Below are positions 49,860 to 61,430 of a DNA stretch of 64,000 bases, piece by piece. Each line of letters begins with the position of its first letter. The stretch's first letter is position 1. The stretch comes from Sclerodactyla briareus. Taxonomy: Eukaryota; Echinodermata; Holothuroidea; Dendrochirotida; Sclerodactylidae. The position numbers were made by a program, and so were the translations under genes. Location: assembly GCA_026419785.1 (NCBI GenBank), contig JAODTK010002021.1:217501-281500 (forward strand). The letters run 5' to 3'. The notes under the pieces were generated by a model. That model was not told where the DNA came from and ran no database searches. It was given only the letters and a program-made list of their open reading frames with translations.

Positions 49860-51338
49860 CTTTCGGCCAGGAAATAAACAATAATAAAAAAAACATCATG
49901 CTGCCTTAGTGCGTTATGTATTTGAACAGCCCATGCTATTTTCTATCACAACCTGCAGGTGGCAGGTAGAGAAAAAAACCATGCCAAGAAGAACTCACCT
50001 GTATATAGATAGATACAGCTGAATGTTTAAACAAATAAAATCAGTTCTGTCGCAAGGTCCAAAGATATAGTCGGACGATGGATCGATCATGGACTGCCAA
50101 TTCTTCAACACTCGGAATATCCTGCTACTTAGATGTATACAGTTTCTGGTTGACTTCACAAGCTGTAGACCTATATGTTCCTGAAGTACCACCGGCTCAG
50201 TCGAATGAAAATGATGAAATGAGCCCAATGATTCACGACCCAGGCTTATAGGCCTACGCACTGTCACAGTTGCGAGTAAACAAAAAAAGGCAAAACGGCG
50301 CTAAAACCGTGTTAGACTAGCAGGACAGTCGGGGGAATCCTGACTGTGGCAGTGTAGGATTATGGGGATTCCCGCCATTCCATACGTTAGGTTGTGTATG
50401 TGTACGTACTCTGAGTTCAATTTCGTTTTTGACGAAATATATACATGAAGGTCGCGGTTTCTAATATTCGTCTGGATGTCTTGTCTCCATATGAACACTG
50501 ACATCCTAATAGGGACTAGTAGACGAGCTTGGACACGCGCAGCCAGCTTTCCGATTCAGTGTTGGAGAGGGGAAGTACGATTCCTTCCCGTTTTGGACAT
50601 TCCTTGGCGGGTTTTCGGATGAGTGGTGAGAGAGACAGGTGATCCACTAACTTTCATTTGGCGTCGGAAATCGGTTTCCCCTGTACCTCACCATACCCCT
50701 TCACCTCCAGGCCATTTTTCGGGCCCCTCACTCTTGCATTTATTCATTTTCTTTCCCCACAATCTCCCCCCCTCTCGCCTATTTCTTTTACTTTTTTTAG
50801 CCTTCGATCTCCGATTTGCCCTCTCAATTTTTGTCATGAGGGCCGGAACCGACCCCCCCCCCCCCCCCACCTGCTCCCCTCACCCTCCCTCTCCCCCCGC
50901 TGGTTCTCCACTGCCTCAGGACAGCCTGATCTCCGCATTGTTGGCGTGGCTTTCGTCCCGTCATGGCTCGCCGTCGTTTCATGACGTCACATAGATGGAG
51001 TTTGGTTGAGGGGCAAAATGGCCGTGAATACGGTTTTGTAATCGGTACGTTACAAAAACAGTATAAGACAAAACTCTCAAAGTGGACATGGATCAAACAA
51101 GCGTCAAAGTCCCTCGCTAACCTCCAAATTATGACGACGGTTGCCCTCTAAACTACGCTCTGAAAAGCCTGATGTAATTCCTGAGAGTCTATCTATCGGT
51201 ACCGGGTAGTCATTTCAAATGTGTTTGATTGCGTTTGACTAAATTCACACGAGGAGCGAAGGGACCGCATGGCACCCCCGTTACCATATCTACCCCCACC
51301 CACCACTCTGAGGAAAGGACATGGCTCATGCCAAGTCA
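49860..51338. other. No gene recognised; pyrimidine-rich block
   Basis: A C/T-rich stretch at 50690-50925 (C run 50851-50867) yields proline-rich chance frames. Nothing else is supported. Confidence 0.4.
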
Positions 51339-51346
51339 CCACCCAC

Positions 51347-51579
51347 CAGTGGCGTACCTAGATGTGTACGGAGGGGGGGGGCGAGGGAGGATTGACGGAG
51401 GGGAGGGGGGAAGGCTCGGATGGCGCACTCATGTATGCCTAACCCTTCATTTGATAAAACAGCTGTGGAATGTCTACTGAACAGTAAAGGAGTGGTTTTC
51501 TGTCAACAATTTATTGGTCACGAGGGTAAAGAAGAGTCTGACGACCAACGGGACACCCACGCTCTTGCGTACGCCACTG
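51347..51579. mobile_element. hAT-like MITE, 233 bp
   Basis: The left end is CAGTGGCGTACCTAG, and the right end reversed is CAGTGGCGTACGCAAG. A G-rich block follows the left end. The flanks CCACCCAC (51339-51346) and CTACCCAC (51581-51588) match at 7 of 8 bases with one extra base at the right border. Confidence 0.55.
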
Positions 51580-51588
51580 CCTACCCAC

Positions 51589-53334
51589 CCACTATAGGGT
51601 TAGTATTACTAACGTTATAAGATACAAACGGCGCTTTGCCTCAAAGGCAACTGCAGGCTGATTACATGAAGGGGCTAATAGACAGAGGATAAAAACTGAA
51701 TGCGCTAGTCCAAACTTCCGTTACGGGGCTTATAGTCATTTGAAGTTTGTGTATTGTGAGGTTGGATGCGCAAGATCGAAAGGCAACCCATCATGCAATA
51801 GTAATTGATGTCATACTTGCAAACCCGGCAAACATCATTTTTTTTCATTGAATTTAAACATTAACCTTCACTTCGTAAGCATTTAGCACTCCCAAATAGG
51901 GATAACGAGTTCTTCAATTTGGAATCAATGGACAATACCCGAGACAAACGACAACAATTTTGGATCAGGATAGGGCACATATGCAGAATTTTGGTAGGCC
52001 TATGTTTCCGTTGGTTGAGTGTGACTCTAATCCCTACCATAATTTCTACCCTGAACACGATAACCGAGCCACCGAGCGTATCGAAACAGCGTTATGCAGC
52101 ATGCAAGCGATCCTGTTTGCTTTATGAACGTGTGTGGGCCCTGGGTGTTTGTAGAGAATAGATTTATTTGATCTCAAAGCCGAGCCGTCTTTGCGAAGTG
52201 GATAATGTGGTATCTTAAGGTCGTAGGGCCCAAGATTAATGACTTGGTTCGTTACAGGTGGTTGGACTCGTCCACTGATCGGTGTAGGCAGATTCCCACG
52301 GGTTGGATAGGTGAACGGTATATTGAAAGGTAAAAATCCGTATGAAAAAAAATAACACATATCGCGAATGGCTCAAATTACTCATTCGATTCAGTAACGA
52401 ATAATGGACGGGCCGGTTGAATGGGTCTCGGACGAAACCGAATCACGGTATATGCAATTCAATTTACATTAAGTTAGCAGGTTCGAGATTGTACCGCCAT
52501 CGAGGATCGATATCGCAGAACCCCTAAAAAACGAAGTAAAACCACGTACTTGAAGGATCTTGTAAACAAACAAACTATAGAGGGAATCTGAATAAAAAAC
52601 TCGAAATCGTTCACAACATAATAACGAATAATCTCATGTATTTCAAGGGATACCTTATGTCGTCTTCCTGTTACCATGGGGCAAAAACTGCAGCATTCAC
52701 TGTAGGGTCTATAGGCAGCCTCCCCCCCCCCCCCCTCCCACGTTGATGAAAAGATTCCTAAAATTTCTCAAAAGAACAATTGAAACTCTCAACGAGGCCA
52801 ACCTGAGAGAACTCCAAAATTTGGGGTGTGGGGTTGTGATATGTCCTCTTTTCACCCTGCGGTAGTTCGAAGCGCAATTCTGTTACATGTTGTCGGCCTT
52901 TAAGTATGTGGTAATATGTTGATTCGAAACGATTGATTTCAGTAAAATAATGGTCAAATTATCTTGTCACATTCCTATTTAAGAAGCCGAGTTAGTCTTT
53001 GAACTTTCGATTATAACCACTGTACATTTAAAGTACAATGGTCATGTTAGCATAACCTCTGTATTCTTTCAATTTAGTAATTTAGGAAACCAACCTCGGA
53101 AGAAATCAGTATCGGTGAGAAAATAGCCATTGCACGATGTGCCCTGCCGTCCTAGTAACCGGGACCCTGTGTAGACCAAGTCAATCCAAACCATGTATTT
53201 TTAACACCTGTGATAAAGAGCTATAACAATGGACCTTTTGAAGAAAACTTCTTACAAATTCGTTTCACAAGATATGAAAGAATAAATTCATTAATTTCAA
53301 CTATGATATTGACTAATAACCTTCCGCTATAATG
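51589..53334. other. No gene recognised
   Basis: Non-coding DNA with a C run at 52723-52736. Frames at 51861-52161 exist on both strands and shadow each other. Confidence 0.4.
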
Positions 53335-53342
53335 GTGCAAAA

Positions 53343-53496
53343 CATGGGCGTCAATCCGGGGGGACGGGGGGACGTGTCCCCCCCCCCCCACATTTTGAGG
53401 ATGCTCGCATTGATTTTCATTTTTTCATCACATAAATGTATGGCGGCGAGGTCATGTCCCCCCCCCCCCCACTTCTGAAGTGGACTGACGCCTATG
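53343..53496. mobile_element. hAT-like MITE with perfect 8-bp target duplication
   Basis: The left end CATGGGCGTCAATCC and the reversed right end CATAGGCGTCAGTCC match at 13 of 15 bases. GTGCAAAA flanks both sides exactly (53335-53342 and 53497-53504). The 154-bp interior contains two G/C-run blocks. An 8-bp duplication with such ends fits the hAT superfamily. Confidence 0.85.
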
Positions 53497-53662
53497 GTGC
53501 AAAATACCCGCATTTAACTGTGTAAAGTCATGGGCGACCACTGCATCGTTACTCTCTGGTGACTTTCATCATTAGGTGAAATCTAAAAGTCGAATAAATA
53601 CTCAGGAACACGCAAGAACGCGCAATAATCCGTGTGGGGTTTTTGACCTTTCCTCTTTTCAG

Positions 53663-53965
53663 TTCATCTGTGCCAGTTTAAAAGGGGATGAGGCGCTGCC
53701 TCACGGTAAAAACTATAGAATCGATTCTCAAAAAGGCTTGTCGACTGGTAGTGATAGGCGAACAAGTGTCGGTGACGTTTGCATGATGTCACGACAAGAA
53801 ACTGTCTCAGTGCAATGCGGCATATCGTCATTGGGTAGAGTCACAGTACGAAGGTCTGATATACCGTCTGACGTTTTGCCATTTTTGCTGAATAACATGC
53901 AAACGGAACCGCCCCTGTGTTTCCCCTCGTCGGTTTGCGACACAATTTTGCCTGTTCGAATGTAA
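53663..53965 (+). CDS. Possible terminal exon, 100 codons, unrecognised
   Basis: A strong polypyrimidine tract and acceptor (GACCTTTCCTCTTTTCAG) end at 53662. The frame then stays open to a stop at 53963-53965, and AATAAA lies at 54185-54190. The translation includes HGKNYRIDSQKGLSTGSDRR and TVSVQCGISSLGRVTVRRSD and has no known domain. An overlapping minus frame exists, so coding status rests on the splice context alone. Confidence 0.3.
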   Translation, partial: FICASLKGDEALPHGKNYRIDSQKGLSTGSDRRTSVGDVCMMSRQETVSVQCGISSLGRVTVRRSDIPSDVLPFLLNNMQTEPPLCFPSSVCDTILPVRM

Positions 53966-55374
53966 ATACAGATAACACCGATCGTGGTTTTAACTCTAAA
54001 ACGTGTGAGATTTGGGGTCATGGAAACGCTTTTTGTCATTTGTGTAAGTTTCAAAATAATCCACCGCCATGCATCTCGAAAGTGAGTTTTAACTTCCACA
54101 TGCAAACTACACACCGTCTATGTTACTACTCGGCTGGGTGTTGTGAAACGATTTTCTTCTTTATTTTTTAATCAATATCATTCGAATAAAACACTAATTC
54201 ACCCCTCTCTAATAATGTCAAGGCATGGGAACTGCGCGTATGACTCAGTGGCGTACGAAACGCTGTGGGGGGGGGGGGACACTGGCCCCTGACCTTCCTG
54301 GATTTTTTTCTTATCTCCGTCTTCACATGCTATATATGAGACTGTACATTTCGAAATGAACACTATTTGCACTGACATATTTGGCCCTGCCAACTAACAG
54401 AGTTTACACTACGGAACACACGAAAACCAAATACAATTGACTGTTGACACAATCTCGTATCGGCTCTTCGTCGTGAATAATATGATTATCACATAATTAT
54501 ACACAATTAGCTGGCGAGCCAGCCTGGCAACTGGGCATAAACAATCGCTTGACATGTGATTTCTGGAGGAATTCTCTAGAACAGTCAAAACTGAAGAGTA
54601 GTATTGTTTTACTACAGGAACTACAGACGGTGATTCACATTTATGGTATGATACAACGTTGCGATAAGCGCCCATAGGCCTACACCCAAGTTCAGTATTA
54701 GTTATTACCTTTGTGTTGTAATACTGAATACGGCACTGTACTTGGGATTGCAAAAGGTACTGCAATGCCTTAACAAACGTCGTCATAATCAGAATGCGCA
54801 ATTATTTAGACTGATCTCTGAACATCGTGGAAATCAAAATTGTACGGTAGATTGGTAGAATTTGGTCGCATATATTAACACAGTAACTACTTGAAATGAG
54901 TGTGACATATACTCAGATACTAGCTTCTGAGGAATTGAAGTTTTCTGGAATTTCTTTGTCGGGACATTTTAGGCAAACACAATATAGCTTATGTCGTTGG
55001 GTGTGATTCTTCATCGAAAGAAGGAAATTCCTAAATTTATATTTGTTTGCCACTTCTGTACTGCGCTTCGTGCCACCCATTTCAGTGAAACCATCATGAC
55101 ATGCATACCATCTTTGCAACGTCTACAGCTCTATAACGATCAAGAGATACGGTACCGTATGCTTCAGAAGAAGCGGGCGTTTGCGATGCAAAATATAAGC
55201 TCTGTGACCTCCGAAATACCCAGAGTGACCTCGCCCCCAGGGATATTCGCCTCTAAATTCCAACAGGGGACCTCTTGCGACCACGTATACCTTTCAATCA
55301 TGTTGTGTAAACTAATCCACCTTCCACGTGCTTTGTAACCAATCACCACATCATTAGGTCTAATCTGCTAATTT
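53966..55374. other. No supported gene; one lone MITE-like end
   Basis: CAGTGGCGTACGAAACGCTG with a G run begins at 54245, but no matching right end was seen. Frames at 54409-54801 and 54913-55338 lack recognisable motifs. Confidence 0.4.
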
Positions 55375-55490
55375 GTGTATTTTTTTAACACACCGGTCAC
55401 TAATGTTGTGACTTTCTACAACAATTCGGGTGGATGTTGCTAATTACATAGTGTTGTGTGAATTCAAACACAACAATTTTAGGTGTGGTA
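55375..55490. repeat. Word-rich element (AACACAACA words) ending TTTTAGGTGTG
   Basis: TTGTGT, AACACA and GTTGTG words recur in both orientations and close with CAACAATTTTAGGTGTGG. It resembles 11350-11696 in both ends and word type. Confidence 0.45.
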
Positions 55491-55599
55491 GCCCTACATA
55501 GTATACCTCTCGCAATGCTGAAGGCACCGTTACAGAGCAGATGACCTCCACGTTAACGAACCTCTCCCTCTGATGGACGGACCTTGGATTGCATACGAA

Positions 55600-55760
55600 G
55601 AGTTGGGAAAACATAAACATCCTACTGAATTGTTGGGCAAATTTCCTGCTGAATTTTGAGTAACATTGGCAGTTCTTCTCTAATTATTGCGTTAATGCTG
55701 TGCTGAGAAATGCAGCATGTGCTATAGTTCATTAATGCTCCAACTGTTTTAGGAGTGTAG
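55600..55760. repeat. Word-rich element (AATGCTG words) ending TTTTAGGAGTG
   Basis: AATGCTG, TGCTGAG, GCTGAATTTT and CAGCAT words occur repeatedly and end in CTGTTTTAGGAGTGTAG. Together with 11.35-11.70 kb it shares the terminus but not the interior. Confidence 0.45.
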
Positions 55761-55804
55761 TGGTGTTATAATATGCAATTTTGGTTTCCGCTATAGGCCC
55801 ATTT

Positions 55805-56915
55805 TTATTTAGAAATTTGTTGGAAGCCCAAGACGGGCACTTTGCCAATGCAAACTATTCTGAGATTCCAAAATATATCAAACACCGAAGTGAGTGTGCC
55901 TTCAGGGCTCAGTCCTCGGATCCCAGCATGGGGACTTTGCGGTCCCCTGTACCCTGACCAGATGCGCAATACCTCGCTTAACTCATCGCCCCCTCCCATA
56001 TTGGTTCCGACTTCTCAGTATGGGCTCACTGGCTGAATCTTAATTTGAAAATTTTCTTTCGTCAGCTATAGTCTTATCAAAGATATGAACATGTGTTACG
56101 AAAATCGGGTACCTTGTAATGCAAATGTATTTGATATGGCCAGGTCCGCTAGAATACACTCATAGCATAGCTTCCAGTCGTCCTCCCGCTGGACGCCCAA
56201 CGGGGTATCCATGCGCCGTGCCCTGGGAGGGGCCCAATGCTAGAATCGCTGAAATTCATCCACCTTCACAACGGCTCTGATCTCTGTATGGTTAGTAATG
56301 CTATTTCCGTACTGCAGTTCTACCATCTATAGTTTTGATAAAGACTTTTTGAAAATTTCTCTCAGAAAATCTCGGCAAAATGGTAGGCTCAATATGCAAA
56401 TATGTGATCTGTACGGAATGGCTTGGCTTCCAGGTTTCGGCCCGGAGCTCCTTATCGCGGTCCCCTGTACCCCTTGAAGGTTGTGCGATGCGTTCAAGCA
56501 AGTGGATACCCACAATAATTATCGGGAATCGCCGCCCTGGTCAAATGACTTGAATAGTTTCATATTTCGGAACATTAAATCATCCCACAAAGCACTGATT
56601 CTCAGTTGCATTGATGAAAATTACGAAACAATCTCTTCCCACGTTGCTCAAATGCCGATGAGATCTGGCAACTCCGGGGAACTCAATTTTGTCCTTTATT
56701 TGACAAAATCGTGTACTCGCCAATGCAAACTATTTAAGATTTCAAATATATCAACGCTGAAGTCACTTGGCTCTCAGGAGCTCAGTCCCTCGGATCCCAG
56801 CATGGTGACTTTCGGATCCCCTGCACCCCGACCAGATGCGCAATACCTTGCTAACTCATTCGCCTGTCCTCCCATATTGGTTCCGACTTCTCAGTATAGG
56901 GCCTACGGCTGAATA
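55805..56915. repeat. Direct duplication, units 875 bp apart
   Basis: 55805-56040 and 56690-56915 share GCCAATGCAAACTATT, TCGGATCCCAGCATG, CCCTGACCAGATGCGCAATA-like sequence and CCCATATTGGTTCCGACTTC. Partial extra traces lie at 56440-56500 and 56960-57010. Frames within are not conserved between units. Confidence 0.7.
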
Positions 56916-57134
56916 GGCAATTATTTTTGGTAATTACAATATTTCCCACAGACTAGATTGCCGAATGCCGCATTAGACTCGCAACTCTGGGGAACTCCAA
57001 TTTGTCCGTTATTTCCTCCTCCCCCCCCCCCCCCGTATTTGGGGCCACCTTACTTCAACCTTGAACGATATTTCGGTCTACTGAAATCTTGGGGTGGGGA
57101 GCTTCAAACCGGTGGTACGTTACTGTTCGCCGGT

Positions 57135-57471
57135 CAGTGGCGTAGCGTATAGGAGAGGGGGGGGGGGAGAGCCGCCCTTGCCTGATGGCATTAAATTATT
57201 AGCCTACTATTCTCCTAGTCATTCACTTTTTTCAAATCTGCAGCATCGTGTGTCCAGGGCCCACAAATTGTATTTGTCCATAGATAGATGAGGCTTCACA
57301 TGAAGGCGCACTTCATATAATTCCCAACCCCCCCCCCTCCCCTCCCTCCCCCCCCCCCCCCCCCCCCCCCCTCCCCCCCCCTGCCCCCCCCCCCCCTCCC
57401 CTACCCCACGTTAAGAGTCCCCCCCCTCCCCCCCCCCCCACTTAGACAAAGCTCTTGGTTATGGCCACTGA
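57135..57471. mobile_element. hAT-like MITE with G-run and C-run arms
   Basis: The left end is CAGTGGCGTAGCG and the reversed right end is CAGTGGCCATAACC. The flanks TCGCCGGT (57127-57134) and TCGCCAGT (57472-57479) match at 7 of 8 bases. A G run near the left (57159-57168) is matched by a long C-rich stretch on the right (57330-57440), as expected of inverted arms. Confidence 0.6.
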
Positions 57472-57479
57472 TCGCCAGT

Positions 57480-59484
57480 AACCCACTGAACTATGACTTA
57501 CCCCATCTGAATGCCCCGCTCACGTGCAAACACGAGCAAGCCCTGCTTTGGACGTTTTAGCGCGTACTGAAATAGCAGTGACGACATACACCGGTTACTA
57601 GTAACTCCCTGAAAACGGCATGTCCTGAACAACGTGTCAGGAACGCTTGTAGGTCACCTACTCGGGTATCAGCTGATGCATCACTTCCAGGTGTCTTATA
57701 AGCAGTGATTACACGGAAGTCTCTATTGACCAGTAAGTCGGTTGTGCACATGCCCTGTACTGAAAAAGTGCAACCCTATATTGAGTTCGCACTGCTGCGT
57801 GTATACTCCCAAAACAAATAATAGCCAAGCCGACACGCGAGTAGCAGTGTGACCTCTGGAGGATAGGCGTAATATCGCGGAGGTGGGGGGGGGGGGTAAA
57901 CACCCCCAATGTGAATCATCCACCCCCCCCCCCTAAAAATCCAGGCATAATACAATCTCCCAAACTCATTGAACGACAACGACGGGGGTAAAACAAGGAG
58001 GGTACAGTACGGCCATAACACCAAAGGCATAACACACATGTTTTCTGATCAGATTGCCTAAATTTTATGTCGTCAGCAAATATGTTTTTTTTTTCATACG
58101 TGTCCTTCTACAAGTGGCGTTGACCTATGGTAAGCCCCAAGGTGACTTGTTTTGAGACACACTTTATGCCCCCCCCCTCCCCCCCCCCCCCCCTCCCACC
58201 AATGCTGGAATGCAACTGACATTTCCCTAACCGTACATACCCAATGGCTAGAATTTAGTCTACTCCTATCACTTGTTGTTTATAACAGACTGGCTTTGCC
58301 AGCCTGATTGCTGGCTTCCTCCTTAATTGATGAAAACAATATGCAAAATAAAAAAATAAAAAAATCAGCTGGGCAGGGTATCGTGAACATCAGTACCGGT
58401 ATGAAGGTTTACGTGGATTGACGTTTTGTACTATATGCGTGGAGGCGGGGGAAACAATTCCGAGACATGTGAAATTTTGACAAAAAAATGAACGGAAACA
58501 AATCTGAAAATCTCGATCTTTTTTTATTGAAGCTCCGAGAATGCACACATTCTCCACGACAGTGCAAGCAAACTCCCAAGTTGCGGGCAACTTCTAATCC
58601 AATTGGAAGGGTTCTCTATGAGCAGCGAATACCTCTGAAAATTGGAGGTGTGGTAGGAGTTAAGGCCACGATGAAAAATTATAAATTCATTGTCAATTTC
58701 GTGATTTGTCACTGTCATAGGCCAGGAATTGCCGTTTCCCTGCAATCTTGGTGGTCTGTATCAGACGATTTTTCCTTGATGCTACTCGCCAACGATGGTG
58801 GCGCTCGGCTCAGATGGCACTAACCACACCTGTCCCCCTCCCATCCATATTATAACACAAAGCGCGCGCTGCCACTGATATTGACGACGATGTCACAGTT
58901 TTTTAGCAAATCAGTGCGGTGTACTAGGATTTCATTTACGGACAATTTGGGACTGTAGGCTATGTATGGATGGGCTATGGACAAGTAAAATCGGGTTTAT
59001 GAATGTTTAGTATGGATTTGGCAGATAAATGAACGAAAGAGATGCATGGTAGTTTTATGATTCCTTATATCATCTCGACTCATCGATATTGTATTAACAT
59101 TCTATGGATTGATTATTTAACATTAAATTAGAAATTGCTGACATGAGATACATATTTTAGACCGGTTGAATGCAGCTCAAAACACCCGGCGAGTGCTTTT
59201 TCCGGCCATCTAAGGGTCTTAAAATTCCAATTTCACTACGATAGCGGCGCTGCGCCGCCTTAATAGCATATAGTAGTGGTCGTACTCTCATCCCCGCCTA
59301 ACTCCTGAGACCATCTAACTCCACTGGTTCAATGGATTACAGGCAGGCATTGCAGTTATTCTCCAAACGCCTGGGGAGTTTTCAGAGTGACCTCGATTGA
59401 TAGAATCGGTGAGCGTATGAGAAATTAGGACGTATATTCAGTGAATTCATTGGAGCGTATGGCTATGCCTAGTAATAGACAGCC
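57480..59484. other. No supported gene
   Basis: C and G runs occur at 57883-57937 and 58165-58197. The frame 58488-58823 (plus, 111 codons) has no recognised domain and no convincing splice context. Confidence 0.4.
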
Positions 59485-60200
59485 ACAGGTAAATAATACC
59501 AGTAGGCAGCGAGCGATGGTTGCAAGCCACTGCCCTGGTTATCAGTGGCTATGATTGGGGGGGGGGGGGGATAAATTTAGTTCATGGGCATCCTGGACAA
59601 AATACACCCGCCAGGCTAGTCCATCAACAGTCTGTGAAATGCATCGTAATGTAGGCCTAACTAAATATTCGGTGACTATGCCAGCTTGGCTGGTCTATTC
59701 CGCATTATAGAGTATGATGGTTTGTGAGAAATCTTCCTCGGTGCAGCATATGGGTTCCATCTACATGTGTTTGTCGATTGGGATTCTGCTTATAAATCCA
59801 GAAGGCCTATACCCATATCCTGTAAACAGGCAAATAATACCAGTAGGCAGCGAGCAATGGTTGCAAGCCACTGCCCTGGTTATCAGTGGCTATGATTGGG
59901 GGGGGGGGGGGATTGTGCGCGCCTTCACCCGGTCCTCCACCCTAGGGCGCCGTTGTTCACACACTAGTGGACAATTATAACCGCCGGCTAGTCCATTAAC
60001 AGTCTGTGAAATGCATCGTAATGTAGGCCTAACTAAATATTCGATGACTATGCTAGCTTGGCTGGTCTATTCCGCATTAAAGAGTATAATGGTTTGTGAA
60101 AAAATTTCCTCAGTGCAGCAGCATGGGTTCCATCTCCATGTGTTTGTCGATTGGGATTCTGCTTATAAATCTATAAGGCCTATACCCATAGCCTGTAAAA
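59485..60200. repeat. Tandem duplication, unit about 340-370 bp
   Basis: AATAATACCAGTAGGCAGCG, GGTTATCAGTGGCTATGATT plus a G run, TGCATCGTAATGTAGGCCTA and GATTCTGCTTATAAATC appear in the same order in 59485-59828 and 59829-60200. The second unit has about 30 extra bases after the G run. Confidence 0.85.
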
Positions 60201-60203
60201 CAG

Positions 60204-60530
60204 CCTCCTATCGATCCTATTCAAGGCCCAGCAAGAGTGCAGACCTGTATACTGCACCTTATTGTCAGCTGCGAATCTTTCACCAATACACGTAATAAGG
60301 CAATCCCTCTTTGGGGGTACCTTATTGTGGGGGTGGTGGTAATCCCACGCAGACGGCACCTTGCAAATTCAGTTTCGTCCTGCTCAATCCCTCGTGCGGA
60401 GCGCCAAACGAGAAGGTAGTGGTTCCATTTTAAAGGTCTTTGGTATGACCCGACCAGGAATCGAACCTGGTCTCACGGGTCACGACGGGTGGAAGGCCTC
60501 GCTCTACCAGTTGTGCCAACCACTCGTTCA
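60204..60530 (-). mobile_element. tRNA-derived SINE, minus strand
   Basis: The reverse complement of 60445-60522 has A box GGCACAACTGGTAGAGC and intact B box GGTTCGATTCC, the clearest head in the family. The body matches 25541-25876. There is no poly(A) tail. Confidence 0.8.
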
Positions 60531-60799
60531 GAGGATATGGAGGCCTGCCATGATCGCCATTTCACGTCTCTTCTCTGAACGGACCATCAGTGAACTCCGA
60601 GAGCAGGAACCTGGAAGGAGCGGGAGAAGACTGCGCATGTCCGAGATGAACCCGGACCAACCGATGCAAACACAGAATCTACTGCATAACTGCGGAACCA
60701 TGGAGTTGAAGACAAGACCTCGCCCATAGCACTGCAAGTATAAGCCTATACCTAGGGAGAAAAGCGTCCATGCAGTGCTGCTGGAATTTTAACCCTTAG
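60531..60799. repeat. Linker shared with 26840-27160
   Basis: The interval between SINE head and reverse-transcriptase fragment is common to both duplicated blocks (GATATGGAGGCCTGCCAT, GAAGACAAGACCTCGCCCAT, CCTAGGGAGAAAAGCGTCCA). No frame is preserved between the copies. Confidence 0.65.
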
Positions 60800-61012
60800 T
60801 TTGCAAAGCGTCAACCGATACGACTCCGCTATGCTTCCGCCCTTTTTCATTACTAGTATCATCTGCCAGAAGACGAAGAGTTTGCCCTGTTCCGATCAAG
60901 AGAATGATCAGTAATGTAAACTTAAGTAGATCAAAGATTGGGCCTGGAATACCAACCCCTAAGGAACACCGCATGCGACCTCACATACAAGATGAAGAAC
61001 TGTCATTACAAA
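60800..61012 (-). pseudogene. Reverse-transcriptase fragment (LADDTS block)
   Basis: The minus strand reads LRLLADDTSNEK, the catalytic aspartate pair of a non-LTR reverse transcriptase. The expected GVPQG block upstream carries a stop in place of Q. Frames shift between the blocks. It is the partner of 27160-27310. Confidence 0.6.
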
Positions 61013-61026
61013 ACATATATATTTTG

Positions 61027-61430
61027 TTTAGTTTATGTTTAGTTTAGTTAGTTTAGTTTATTTAGTTTAGTTATTTAGTTTATTTAGTTTAGTTAGTGAA
61101 AGAGGGTCAGGAACAAAATCCTCATTAAAGACCCTGGAGCCACAAAAACCAAAAGAGAAGAATAACCAAGATACCTGAAGAAATTTCGCCAACAATTCTT
61201 GGAACAAATCAAGACTTTCTTAAGCGTATTCTTAATGCTCTGCGATAAGAAATATTTACGAATGTTCAATCTACAGCGTTTGCCATGAAGATTGAGGCAA
61301 TGACCCCTATCGTGTTCACATGAGAGCAAAGGTATAGTGAAGGAAAGGCATTTTTGTTTTCCATCAGTAACGTAACCACCTGTTCTGCAGTTACATCAAC
61401 AGTATCAGAACGCTTTTCGACAATCGGAAC
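61027..61430 (-). mobile_element. Non-LTR retrotransposon 3' end, copy 3, with (TAAAC)n tail
   Basis: The minus-strand polyprotein tail reads HGKRCRLNIRKYFLSQSIKN, followed by the shared 3' UTR and then about 70 bases of TAAAC/TAAAT repeat (61095-61027). It is the best preserved of the three copies and has a CR1/Jockey-like C-terminus. Confidence 0.7.

Noticed and set aside
54245..54275. Left end of a further hAT-type MITE (CAGTGGCGTACG plus G run)
   Set aside because: No matching right end or target duplication could be found; kept only as a note.
60445..60522. Functional tRNA gene
   Set aside because: A and B boxes are present but no acceptor stem pairs, and the sequence continues into a SINE body shared by other copies.
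61027..61095. Telomere-like TTTAG repeat
   Set aside because: The pentanucleotide is not a known telomere unit, and it sits as the tail of a retrotransposon 3' end in three places.
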